Of a DNA stretch of 18,952 bases, positions 1 to 7,309 are shown piece after piece; the stretch's first letter is position 1; every line of letters begins with the position of its first letter. The translations under genes and the position numbers were made by a program. The notes beneath the pieces are model-generated. The model was not told the DNA's origin. It saw nothing but the letters and a program-made list of their open reading frames with translations, and ran no database searches. This stretch comes from JAWLFY01 sp964462125 (GTDB taxonomy: Bacteria > Planctomycetota > Planctomycetia > Pirellulales > Pirellulaceae). The stretch covers positions 1 through 18,952 of the forward strand of contig CAYWXT010000093.1 of NCBI GenBank assembly GCA_964462125.1, given 5' to 3'.

Positions 1-404
1 GCGTCGATCGGCGCTGGCAAGAGACCGCGACCGCCGAGATGATCGGCCGTTTGGGGGTCAAGACTGCGTCGCAGCAGGCGGTGATCGCCAACCTTTCCGG
101 AGGCAACCAGCAAAAGGTCGCCTTTGGCAAGTGGTGGCTGCGGCGGCCCCAGGTATTGATGCTCGATGAGCCCACCCGCGGTGTGGACGTCGGAGCCAAA
201 CAAGAGATCTATGCCCTGCTCGATCAGCTTGCCGCTGACGGTTTGGCGATCCTGTTTGTGAGCAGTGAGATGGAAGAGGTATTGGCCTTGGCTGACCGCG
301 TTCTCGTGATGCATGAGGGGCGGATGGCTGGGGAGTTATCGAAATCGTCGATGACCGAGGAGGCGATCATGCAGCTGGCTGTGGGAACCGAGCGGTGTCT
401 CTAA
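1..404 (+). CDS. Sugar ABC transporter ATP-binding protein, C-terminal part (RbsA type), truncated by window edge
   Basis: The reading frame is open from base 3 with no start, so the gene begins upstream of the window. About 133 residues are visible. They form the end of the second nucleotide-binding domain of an RbsA/MglA-type sugar-import ATPase. The signature loop is LSGGNQQK, Walker B is VLMLDEPTRGVDVGAK, and the switch region reads VSSEM with serine where histidine is usual; the second domain of this family typically reads that way. The protein would sit on the cytoplasmic face and power uptake of a monosaccharide. The stop codon overlaps the GTG start of the permease by 10 bases, so the two are one operon. 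The substrate cannot be told from this fragment, and the periplasmic binding protein is not in the window. Confidence 0.93.
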   Translation, partial: VDRRWQETATAEMIGRLGVKTASQQAVIANLSGGNQQKVAFGKWWLRRPQVLMLDEPTRGVDVGAKQEIYALLDQLAADGLAILFVSSEMEEVLALADRVLVMHEGRMAGELSKSSMTEEAIMQLAVGTERCL

Positions 405-1693
405 AGAACATCGGCATCTTTGCCCTTTTGATCTTGATCGTCGTGGTCGCCACGTCGTTCAACGGCAACTTCGTCTCCCCCGCCAACGTCAAGACGCTGA
501 TCCGGGATACCAGTCTCTACGGCTTGATTTCGATCGGTGTCGCCATGGTGATCATCACCGGCGGAATCGACCTTTCGATCGGCTCGATGATCGCGTTGTG
601 TGGGGTCATGTTGGTGCAGGTGATCGACGTCCGCTATGAGCCGAGTGAATTCGAGAGCGCGATCGTGGAGGTCGCGGCGGACCCGCAGCCGCCGCTGGAC
701 CAAGCCGCGGTGAGGCTTCGCGATCCCCCGCCAAAGCTCCGCGACGGGGATCGTCTGATCTATCGCGGGACGACTGGGGAGGCATACATCAACGTCTATC
801 GGAGCACCCGCATCGGCGAGGAGACCTGGATTGAGTCCCAGGATTCGCTCGGCTCGCTGCGGGCGGCGACCAGCAGTGGCGGGATTCCGGTCGGGCTGCG
901 GCGCATCCGCTACACACCGCCATGGGTCGCCTGTTTACTGGTTTTGATCTTTGCCAGCTTCCTTGGCTACATTCACGGTGTTCTCGTCACCCGGGCTCAT
1001 CTGCAGCCATTCGTGGTGACCTTGTGCGGGTTGCTGATCTATCGCGGTTTGGCGCGGGTCTGGACCGGCGACGATCAGGTCGGGTTGATGAGCGCGCTGA
1101 CCGACTTCAAAGCGACCCTCACTGGGCCAGCCTTTTCGTTTCCTGTTCCCCTGATCGGGAAGATCTCTGGCCAGGGCGAATCGTGGGCCGATTTGGCCTG
1201 GGTCGACTTTCCGGTGACCGGGGTGATGCTGGCGGTCGTGACGATCGTCGGCTGGTGTTTTCTCAATCGCACCGTTTGGGGAAGGCATCTGTTGGCGACA
1301 GGCGAAAACGAGCCGGCGGCCCGTTACAGTGGGGTCAACACGCAGCGACTGATCCGCTTTGCCTACCTCATCAGCGGTCTGCTCGCCGGCTTGGCAGGAA
1401 TCCTGTTCACGCTGGAGTGGAACTCGGTACAGCCGGGGTCGACGGGAAGCTTTTATGAGTTATACGCAATCGCCGCCGCCGTGCTGGGAGGCTGTTCGTT
1501 ACGGGGCGGTCGCGGTGCGATCCTGGGGGTCATTGCTGGCGCAGCGGTGATGCGATGCCTGTACAAAGCGATCGTCGTTCTCGGCATCCCCCAAGAGTGG
1601 GAAATGGTCATCATCGGCGCCGCGCTGCTCTCGAGTGTCCTGTTCGACGAGACGGTCCGCCTTTATCGGGGGCAAACGGGCGGGGTCGGATAG
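395..1693 (+). CDS. Sugar ABC transporter permease (RbsC type) with a large hydrophilic insert
   Basis: This is an inner-membrane permease of the ribose/xylose/galactose import family. It has 432 residues, where RbsC-like proteins are near 320-340. Family marks are GGIDLSIGS (residues 56-64), LQPFVVTL (203-210), the cytoplasmic segment ATGENEPAARYSGVN (301-315) and AVLGGCSLRGGRG (362-374), with about ten hydrophobic segments. The extra length lies mainly at residues 78-175: a polar stretch without membrane helices, between the hydrophobic segment ending near 77 and the one starting at 177. A second, shorter extension is near 235-270. The GTG start at 395 is chosen because it overlaps the end of the ATPase gene by 10 bases and gives the expected first helix. 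Substrate unknown; pentose or hexose uptake is the family norm. Confidence 0.92.
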   Translation: MSLKNIGIFALLILIVVVATSFNGNFVSPANVKTLIRDTSLYGLISIGVAMVIITGGIDLSIGSMIALCGVMLVQVIDVRYEPSEFESAIVEVAADPQPPLDQAAVRLRDPPPKLRDGDRLIYRGTTGEAYINVYRSTRIGEETWIESQDSLGSLRAATSSGGIPVGLRRIRYTPPWVACLLVLIFASFLGYIHGVLVTRAHLQPFVVTLCGLLIYRGLARVWTGDDQVGLMSALTDFKATLTGPAFSFPVPLIGKISGQGESWADLAWVDFPVTGVMLAVVTIVGWCFLNRTVWGRHLLATGENEPAARYSGVNTQRLIRFAYLISGLLAGLAGILFTLEWNSVQPGSTGSFYELYAIAAAVLGGCSLRGGRGAILGVIAGAAVMRCLYKAIVVLGIPQEWEMVIIGAALLSSVLFDETVRLYRGQTGGVG

Positions 1694-1726
1694 TCGCGTT
1701 CGCATTTCTTCGGTAGAGTATTAGTA

Positions 1727-3094
1727 ATGAAAACCAAAATAGAGCACAATCATGGCCGTGGTAGCGCCGGCCACGACGCGGCCGTTGACTCCGCGTCCCT
1801 CCACTCCGACGGCTCCTCCTCGAATTTCAACGAATCAGCTGAAGGCCAACCTGAGGGGGGCCTGCCAACGTCGTTTCTCGACCTCGACCTTTCCGGCGTC
1901 ATGATGCAGTCGCTCGAGCGGGCGGGCTACGCCGAGCCGACGCCCATCCAAGCGGCTTTGATTCCGAAGGCTTTGGAGGGGGAGGACGTGATCGGCCAGG
2001 CGCGAACGGGGACCGGCAAGACGGCGGCCTTTTCCATCCCGATCCTGGAACAGCTCGAATCGCTGGAGGATTGTCGCGATCCCCAAGCGATCGTGGTGGT
2101 CCCGACACGGGAATTGGCCGACCAGGTGGGCGCCGAGGCGGAACGGTTGGCCTATGGGGTACCGACAGAGATTGCTGTGTTGGCCGGTGGTCGGAACGTC
2201 AATCAACAACTCAGGAAACTTCAAAACGGCGTGCAGATTGTCGTCGGCACCCCGGGTCGGCTCCATGATCACCTGCAACGAGGCTCGCTGCGGACCGACA
2301 AGGTGTGGTGTGTCGTGTTGGACGAAGCGGACCGGATGCTCGACATCGGATTCCGTCCGCAGATCGAACGGATCCTCCGCAAGTGTCCCCGCGACCGACA
2401 GACGCTGCTTCTCTCGGCCACCCTGCCTCCGACGGTCCGCCGGTTGGCCGAGTCGTACATGATGCGACCGCAGGTGATCGACTGCAGTCTCAACGAGATG
2501 GCGGTCGAGACGATCGAGCAGCGATATTTCACCGTCGCCCAAGACCGCAAGGTGGAACTGTTGCTGCGGCTGCTCAAGCGGGAGCAGCCGGAGCAAGCGA
2601 TCATCTTTTGTCGCACCAAGCGGGGAACGGACCGGCTGTACCGCAAGCTCCGCGAAACCTACGACGCTTGTGGTTCGATGCATGGGGACCTGCAGCAGCG
2701 GGACCGTGATCGGGTGCTCCAGCAGCTTCGCGACCGCAAACTGCGGATCCTTGTCGCCACCGACGTGGTCGGTCGCGGGATCGACATCACCACGATCTCA
2801 CACATCATCAACTTCGACGTGCCCCAGGACTGCGACGACTATGTCCATCGCGTCGGCCGCACCGGCCGGATGGGTCGCGAGGGGATCGCTTTCACCTTCG
2901 TCGTCCCGGGCGAGGGCGAGATTTTGACCAGCATCGAGCAGCGGATCAACAAAGAGCTGATCCGCGACGAGTTCGACGACTTTCAAGCCGTCCCCCAGCG
3001 TTCCGCCCCGGTGGTGGAATCGAGCGAGGAGAAGGCCAAGTCGATCAGTCGGCTGAACCCGATGCACCGCCGCGTCAGTCGACGGCGGCGGTAA
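1727..3094 (+). CDS. DEAD-box ATP-dependent RNA helicase
   Basis: This is a 455-residue cytoplasmic RNA helicase with every core motif in order: Q motif (GYAEPTPIQ, 67-75), motif I ARTGTGKT (92-99), Ia PTREL (126-130), Ib TPGR (175-178), II DEAD (199-202), III SAT (230-232), IV IIFCRTKRG (292-300), V ATDVVGRGID (344-353) and VI HRVGRTGR (374-381). The first 45 or so residues are polar and low in complexity. The C-terminal tail is short and ends in a basic patch (SRRRR), probably for RNA contact. The closest general class is RhlE-like, involved in ribosome assembly or RNA turnover, but no specific symbol is justified. The ATG at 1727 has no clear Shine-Dalgarno; the upstream gene stops 33 bases before. 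It ends 6 bases from the convergent BON gene, so the transcripts may overlap. Confidence 0.95.
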   Translation: MKTKIEHNHGRGSAGHDAAVDSASLHSDGSSSNFNESAEGQPEGGLPTSFLDLDLSGVMMQSLERAGYAEPTPIQAALIPKALEGEDVIGQARTGTGKTAAFSIPILEQLESLEDCRDPQAIVVVPTRELADQVGAEAERLAYGVPTEIAVLAGGRNVNQQLRKLQNGVQIVVGTPGRLHDHLQRGSLRTDKVWCVVLDEADRMLDIGFRPQIERILRKCPRDRQTLLLSATLPPTVRRLAESYMMRPQVIDCSLNEMAVETIEQRYFTVAQDRKVELLLRLLKREQPEQAIIFCRTKRGTDRLYRKLRETYDACGSMHGDLQQRDRDRVLQQLRDRKLRILVATDVVGRGIDITTISHIINFDVPQDCDDYVHRVGRTGRMGREGIAFTFVVPGEGEILTSIEQRINKELIRDEFDDFQAVPQRSAPVVESSEEKAKSISRLNPMHRRVSRRRR

Positions 3095-3100
3095 ATCTGT

Positions 3101-3328
3101 TCAGGCACGCGGGAAGACGTCGACTTGGTTGACAACTTGCATTCCTGCAGCCACGGGCCGGACCGCCTCTTGAGCCAGCTGTTTGTGGTAGAAGCTGCGA
3201 ACTCGTCCGCTGAGCTGAAGTTCGTTTTCTTTTCCGTCGACCCGGATTCGTCGCAACTCGGCGACGGAACTTTGGGCCAAAACCGCCAGCGCAGCACTGG
3301 CAACGTCCTCTTGATAGATTTCTTGCAT
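3101..3328 (-). CDS. Small stand-alone BON-domain protein
   Basis: This encodes a 75-residue protein that is almost entirely one BON domain (the OsmY/secretin fold thought to bind phospholipid or other ligands). The pattern is visible: IRVDGKENELQLSGRVRSF, then an amphipathic helix beginning HKQLAQEAVRP, then the closing strand MQVVNQVDVF. No signal peptide or membrane helix is seen, so the single domain appears cytoplasmic, unlike secreted OsmY, which has two. The ATG at 3328 is preferred because GGGAAG lies 7 bases upstream of it. A TTG at 3343 in the same frame would add five residues. The gene is tail to tail with the helicase gene, 6 bases apart. Its exact job is unknown. Confidence 0.75.
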   Translation of the reverse strand: MQEIYQEDVASAALAVLAQSSVAELRRIRVDGKENELQLSGRVRSFYHKQLAQEAVRPVAAGMQVVNQVDVFPRA

Positions 3329-3900
3329 CTCGTAACTTCCCAATCCGAATTTGGGCAGGATCCGTGACTCCGCCGCCGAATCGCAAAACGCACCTGGTCG
3401 TTTCCTACCTCGGTGACATCCGTGGACGGGGCGATCGTTGACCGTTTTTAGTCGACGCCCGCCTCCGACCGCTTAAGTATTCCCCATCATTTGGTGTGTG
3501 ACTATGCCAAATTGCTGGAAAATCGCGTTTCATGTCTGTGGCGGATTCCCAGCGGTTGCCGCGGACGATCGCGGTTCGAAGAGGAGGAATTTTCGACAAT
3601 CTGGAATTACCCTCAAATCCGCCTTGACCTGCGGAAAAGCCACCGCCTATTCTCCGCCCATCGTTGAGGGTTTGGCAACGAACTCGCCAACGCGAACGCG
3701 GAAGTTCGATCGCGTTGCTCGGCACACGGATGTGTCGTGACACGCCAAGGCTCAGCTTCCGTGGTCGGTTCGGCGGATCATCGCAAGGACGCGATCGATC
3801 CAGTCGAACATCGATCCAGTCGAACATCGATCCACCGGCTCCCGGAATCGAGCGCGTCGTCCTCCGCCCCCCTAGGACACGTACTCTCCGGGAGCTTTTT
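3329..3900. other. Intergenic stretch with no convincing gene
   Basis: This covers about 570 bases between the BON gene and the end of the response-regulator gene, both on the reverse strand. Any BON promoter must lie here, but I see no clear -35/-10 pair. Open frames exist on both strands, but their translations are arginine- or serine-rich and resemble no family. A strong AGGAGGA at about 3582-3588 (+) is not followed by a start codon at a usable distance. A run of seven T at 3896-3902 follows only a 3-bp stem, too weak to call a terminator. The 16-bp tandem repeat at 3794-3834 is the only clear structure. Confidence 0.6.
3794..3834. repeat. 16-bp tandem direct repeat, 2.6 copies
   Basis: The unit ATCGATCCAGTCGAAC occurs twice without mismatch (3794-3809, 3810-3825), followed by nine bases of a third copy (3826-3834). 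It lies in non-coding DNA downstream of the response-regulator gene. Each unit holds the palindrome ATCGAT. It could be replication slippage or a small protein-binding array; nothing in the sequence decides between these. Confidence 0.9.
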
Positions 3901-4686
3901 TTATGCGCTGGGGGTCTCTTCCGCACCCTCGCTGGCACCGCCACCCCCGGCGCTGCGGTCGTCGCGGGGGTCGGGAAGGAAGCGGTAGCCGGCATCGCGG
4001 ACGGTCCGCAGATGCGTCGGGTTCCCGGGATCGGGTTCGATGGTCTTGCGAAGCCGGGCGATGAACTGGTCAACGGCGCGGGTTTGCAGGTTCCCGGAGA
4101 GTTCCCAAACCTCGCTCAGCAGTTCCGAGCGGCTGATGACCCGCTCGGGGTTGTCGACGAAGTATCTCAGCAACCGCAGTTCCTTGGGCGTCATGCGGAC
4201 GGTTTGGCCCGAGACGGTGACCTCGTGGGTCTCGAAGTTCACACTCACCCGCCCAAAGGTGAATTGGGTGACCGGGTCTCGGGTCCGCCGCGGTGGGGCA
4301 TTTTTGGGGGAGGTGGGGCGAGAGTGCAGCAGGTTTTTGACGCGGCTGAGGAGTTCGTCCAACTCGAACGGCTTGTTCATGTATTGGTTGGCGCCAACAT
4401 CGAAGCCCCGGGTGCGGTCTTCGGCCAACGTCCGGGCCGAGAGCATCAGGACCGGGGTCGCGAAGCCTGCTTCCCGGATCGATTCACAGACGGTGTAGCC
4501 GCTCATCCCGGGAAGCATCAGGTCGAGCACGATCAGGTCGATCCCTTCCCCGAGACCTTCCACCACGCGCACCGCCGTCGGCCCATCTTCGACCACGGTG
4601 ACGCGATAGCCTTCGGCCTCGAGGTTGTACTTGATCCCAAGGCCGAGGTGTCGCTCGTCTTCGACGACCAGAATGTGGGGACGCAT
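3901..4686 (-). CDS. Response regulator, OmpR/PhoB family
   Basis: This is a 261-residue DNA-binding regulator. The receiver domain spans about residues 4-120, with the acidic pair D10/E11, phospho-acceptor D55 (in LIVLDLMLPG), switch residue S83 (MLSAR) and invariant K105 (NKPF). The winged-helix effector domain spans about 140-236, with the typical TPKELRLLRYF, ISRSELLSEVW and HLRTVRDAGYRF segments. A glycine- and acid-rich tail of about 20 residues follows. It lies 56 bases downstream of a histidine kinase gene on the same strand and is surely its partner. OmpR-type regulators usually bind tandem direct repeats; the targets are not known. The nearest plausible one is the divergent ABC transporter promoter near 5771-5799 (inference). 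No Shine-Dalgarno precedes the ATG at 4686. Confidence 0.95.
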   Translation of the reverse strand: MRPHILVVEDERHLGLGIKYNLEAEGYRVTVVEDGPTAVRVVEGLGEGIDLIVLDLMLPGMSGYTVCESIREAGFATPVLMLSARTLAEDRTRGFDVGANQYMNKPFELDELLSRVKNLLHSRPTSPKNAPPRRTRDPVTQFTFGRVSVNFETHEVTVSGQTVRMTPKELRLLRYFVDNPERVISRSELLSEVWELSGNLQTRAVDQFIARLRKTIEPDPGNPTHLRTVRDAGYRFLPDPRDDRSAGGGGASEGAEETPSA

Positions 4687-4742
4687 GGGCTATTGCGAAC
4701 GCCGGAACAACGGAGACGCCAGAGTCACTTCGAAATCATAAC

Positions 4743-5684
4743 CTAGCGGCTTGAGCTCGCCGACGGAACGACCCCGGGGACGGTGACTTCAAACACGGTC
4801 CCACTGCGGTCTTCGCGGTCGTGGACACGGATCGCCCCACCGAGGGCGTTGGTCACGTTGCGGACCAGAAACAGCCCCAAGCCGGTGCCGGGCTGGCTCC
4901 GTTCCAGTTCGCTGCCGAGCCGCACAAACCGCCCGAACACCTTGCGACGTTGGTTGGCGGGGATTCCCTGGCCGTTGTCCACGATCGAAATGGTCACGCG
5001 GTTCTCGCTCATCCGCAGCAGTTTGACCTGCACGACCGGGGGCGAGCCGCCATATTTGAGTGCGTTGTCGATCAGGTTTCGGAACAAGATCTCAAGTTGG
5101 ACCGGTTGGCTGGAGACGATCACCTCAGGCACCTCAAGCTGGATCGTCTCGGGGGGCAATTTGTAGCGCACGCAGGCGGCCGAAGCACATTGCCCCAGCA
5201 GTTGATCGAGCCGGACCGGTTGTTCGTCCGACGGTTCCACCTCCCGCGCGAGCCGGGCTGCGTCCAACAGGTGGTTGATCAGCGAATCGAGACGCTCGAC
5301 GTCGTCGAGCATCATGCGGTGGAAGTCCTGCTGTTGACGCTCGTCAACGGCCCGCCGCGTCATCGTTTGCAGATACAGTTTGAGCGAGGCGATGGGGCTT
5401 TTCAGTTCATGGGTCACCGCATCGATGAAGTTCGACTGCCGCCGATTCAGGTTGACCGCCCGGACGGTCAGGGTGAGGTAGGCGATGACGCCAGCGAGGA
5501 CACCGGCGAGCAGAATCGTGCCGGTTGCCAGCATCGCCCAGTACCAGCCGGGCGATCCTTCTTGGGTCGCCCCCATCACGTTCCCGACGATCCACACCGC
5601 CCCCAGGACCACCACCAGGACGATCATGACCACGCCCAGGGTGATCGGTGCTCTCAGCGAGCGACGTTCGAGCATGCTTGGCAT
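4743..5684 (-). CDS. Sensor histidine kinase with two membrane helices and a minimal external loop
   Basis: This is a 313-residue inner-membrane kinase. Helices are at about residues 13-35 and 47-70, joined by only some 11 residues, so there is no periplasmic sensor domain. The dimerisation/phosphoacceptor segment reads FIDAVTHELKSPIASLKLYL with H92. The ATPase domain has the N box FRNLIDNALKYG (N203, N207), G1 DNGQGIP (D236) and G2 GTGLGLFL (267-274). No clear HAMP domain is present. The short loop matches the intramembrane-sensing kinase layout (BceS/LiaS-like by topology only). GGAG lies 3 bases before the ATG at 5684; a second ATG three codons later (5675) is also possible. The response-regulator gene follows after 56 bases. 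The ABC gene set starts 168 bases away on the opposite strand. Confidence 0.94.
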   Translation of the reverse strand: MPSMLERRSLRAPITLGVVMIVLVVVLGAVWIVGNVMGATQEGSPGWYWAMLATGTILLAGVLAGVIAYLTLTVRAVNLNRRQSNFIDAVTHELKSPIASLKLYLQTMTRRAVDERQQQDFHRMMLDDVERLDSLINHLLDAARLAREVEPSDEQPVRLDQLLGQCASAACVRYKLPPETIQLEVPEVIVSSQPVQLEILFRNLIDNALKYGGSPPVVQVKLLRMSENRVTISIVDNGQGIPANQRRKVFGRFVRLGSELERSQPGTGLGLFLVRNVTNALGGAIRVHDREDRSGTVFEVTVPGVVPSASSSR

Positions 5685-5770
5685 TGACTCCGAATCACGG
5701 GGCTAACTCTGGGGCGAGAACCGCGGCCCCCTCTGCGGGAAATCGTTCACGGTTTTTTCTGTTTCTGGCG

Positions 5771-5799
5771 ATGACGCAGCCTGATTGCGTCGTAATAAT
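5771..5799 (+). promoter_or_regulatory. Candidate promoter with an inverted repeat in its spacer
   Basis: ATGACG at 5771-5776 and TAATAA at 5793-5798 are 16 bases apart and resemble -35 and -10 boxes for a housekeeping sigma factor. Inside this span lies a perfect inverted repeat, GACGCA (5773-5778) and TGCGTC (5786-5791), with a 7-base gap. That is where a repressor or spacer-bound activator would sit. The site lies in the 168-base gap between the divergent histidine kinase and ABC transporter gene sets, about 55 bases before the first gene of the ABC set. Recognition is by eye only. Confidence 0.4.
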
Positions 5800-5852
5800 A
5801 CTGGTCGAACCCCAAAAAGTCTCGACGGCGGTTTTCGGAGCCAGTATCTCAG

Positions 5853-6299
5853 ATGGGTGCCAAAACACGCACGCAACGGTTTACGGAAAGAACCCTCCGC
5901 CAAGTCCGCCTCGATTGCCATCGGGCGATGGCGCGGGCTCGGTTTTGTCCTGAACGGAGCGAGGTAATCCAACTGCAGTGCATCGACGACCGGCCCGAAA
6001 CGGACGACGCGTTTGGCAACCAACTGTGGTATTTCGAGGGTGGCGGCGTCAACCAGCAGGAGCAGCGGCGTCCCGTATTCGGCGTCGTCGAGTACTCGAT
6101 CCAGTTCGGCTTGCACGAGGTGGTCGAGGACGGCGCGTTTGAATCGGAGGGGCAGCGTGACCGGTTTCGACAGCTGTACGAGCGTGAGTTCCGTCAACCC
6201 TCCTGGCCCGCGCCAGTCCGCCGCTGGTTGATCGCCAGCCTGCTCGGCATCGCCGCCGTGACATTCGTCGTTCAACTCATTCGAACGTTATCGGTTTGA
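5853..6299 (+). CDS. Small tail-anchored membrane protein of unknown function, coupled to the ABC ATPase
   Basis: This is a 148-residue protein I do not recognise. Residues 1-115 are polar, rich in arginine, glutamate and glutamine, with some beta character (NQLWYFEGGGVNQQ, 56-69; PVFGVVEYSIQFGLHEVVED, 74-93). A single hydrophobic helix follows at about 124-143, with RR just before it and a six-residue tail after, so it is probably tail-anchored. It is judged real because its TGA stop (6297-6299) overlaps the TTG start of the ABC ATPase (TTGA), and because it ends in a well-formed membrane anchor. CGGAG sits 12 bases before the ATG at 5853. An overlapping reverse frame (5703-6275) looks like its shadow. 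The protein may be an accessory subunit of the transporter (inference). Confidence 0.72.
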   Translation: MGAKTRTQRFTERTLRQVRLDCHRAMARARFCPERSEVIQLQCIDDRPETDDAFGNQLWYFEGGGVNQQEQRRPVFGVVEYSIQFGLHEVVEDGAFESEGQRDRFRQLYEREFRQPSWPAPVRRWLIASLLGIAAVTFVVQLIRTLSV

Positions 6300-7309
6300 G
6301 CGGATCGACGCCGATTATTGAAGTGGAGGATCTGGTCAAGACCTACCACGGCTGGTCGGTTTCAGGGCGCCGTCGTATCGAGGCGCTTGCCGGTGTGACG
6401 CTGCAGGCCCCGGCGGGAGAGGTGTTTGGGCTGCTCGGCCCCAACGGCGCCGGCAAGACGACCTTGATCAAGGCCCTGCTGGGGGTCATTCAACCGACGC
6501 GAGGACGGGCGGCATTGTTCGGGCAGCCGGCGGGAACCGCAACGGCCCGCCAAGGTGTCGGGTACCTGCCGGAATCGTTGCGGATCGAACCCCACCACTC
6601 GGCGCGGTCGGCGCTGCGATTCTACGGGCGGCTCAGCCGGATGACTGAAAGCACCATCCGGCGACGCACCGATGAGCTGCTGGAGTTGGTCGGGCTTCGC
6701 GGCCGGGACCGCGAATCGGTACGGCGGTTCAGCAAGGGGATGTGCCAGCGGTTGGGGTTGGCGCAGGCGCTGATGCACGACCCCGATCTGTTGATCCTGG
6801 ATGAACCGACCGACGGCCTCGATCCGGTCGGGCGCAGCGAAGTTCGCGGCATCATCGAACGGCTCCGCAACGATGGCAAGACGATCTTTCTCAACAGCCA
6901 CATCCTGCAGGAAGTCGAACTCGTCTGCACCCGCGTTGGGATCATGGCGGGAGGGCGGCTTCGAGGGATCGGGACGATCGACGAGTTGTCGCGCATTGGC
7001 GAGCGAGAGCAGGTGATCGTCGATGTAGCAGGATCCTCCGCGGTGCCCCCAATCGATGCGGCCATGCTTAGACAGATGCTGACGCCCTGCTTTCCGGGCG
7101 CGGACGGTTCGCTGCAGGTCGAATCGCTCCCCCAAGCCGACACCTATCGGATCATCTCTCCGGTATGTTACCAGGCCGACGTCGACGCTGCGATCGACCT
7201 TCTGCGTAACCGTTCGGTTTCGATCATCGCTCTGCGAACCCGTCGCCCGTCATTGGAGGAGACCTTTTTGCGGCTGGTCAACGGCGCCGCGGCAGAGGAG
7301 CCATCATGA
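6296..7309 (+). CDS. ABC transporter ATP-binding protein (ABC-2 exporter type)
   Basis: This is a 337-residue cytoplasmic ATPase of the class that partners ABC-2 permeases (CcmA/NosF-like). Walker A is GPNGAGKTT (48-56), the signature region FSKGMCQRLGLAQAL (145-159), Walker B LLILDEPTDGLDP (165-177), and the switch histidine H202 in NSHILQEVE. The Q-loop region reads GYLPES, with no glutamine visible, as is common in this subgroup. A C-terminal extension of about 100 residues follows and ends in the EETFLRLV motif seen in many of these ATPases. The TTG at 6296 is chosen because it overlaps the previous stop and keeps the first beta strand (IIEVEDLVKTY); a GTG at 6323 would cut into that strand. 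The stop overlaps the permease start (ATGA), so all three genes are coupled. Substrate unknown. Confidence 0.94.
   Translation: MSGSTPIIEVEDLVKTYHGWSVSGRRRIEALAGVTLQAPAGEVFGLLGPNGAGKTTLIKALLGVIQPTRGRAALFGQPAGTATARQGVGYLPESLRIEPHHSARSALRFYGRLSRMTESTIRRRTDELLELVGLRGRDRESVRRFSKGMCQRLGLAQALMHDPDLLILDEPTDGLDPVGRSEVRGIIERLRNDGKTIFLNSHILQEVELVCTRVGIMAGGRLRGIGTIDELSRIGEREQVIVDVAGSSAVPPIDAAMLRQMLTPCFPGADGSLQVESLPQADTYRIISPVCYQADVDAAIDLLRNRSVSIIALRTRRPSLEETFLRLVNGAAAEEPS

Noticed and set aside
3498..3740. Forward open frame of 80 residues in the gene-free stretch
   Set aside because: GTG start without a ribosome site, composition unlike the neighbouring proteins, no recognisable feature.
3887..3902. 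Possible intrinsic terminator: CTCCGGGAG followed by seven T
   Set aside because: The stem is only 3 bp with a 3-base loop, and the T-run is on the strand opposite to the gene that ends here.
3405..4073. Reverse-strand open frame of 222 residues in and beyond the gene-free stretch
   Set aside because: It is rich in R, P and S with no motif, and overlaps the end of the response-regulator gene on the same strand in another frame.
3664..4746. Forward open frame of 360 residues across the response-regulator gene
   Set aside because: It is antisense to a complete response regulator with all conserved residues. Its translation has no family features and reflects third-position GC bias.
5703..6275. 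Reverse-strand open frame of 190 residues opposite the small membrane protein
   Set aside because: It has no recognisable domain or membrane anchor and would fill the kinase promoter region. The forward frame ends on the ATPase start with a clear C-terminal helix and is the better gene.
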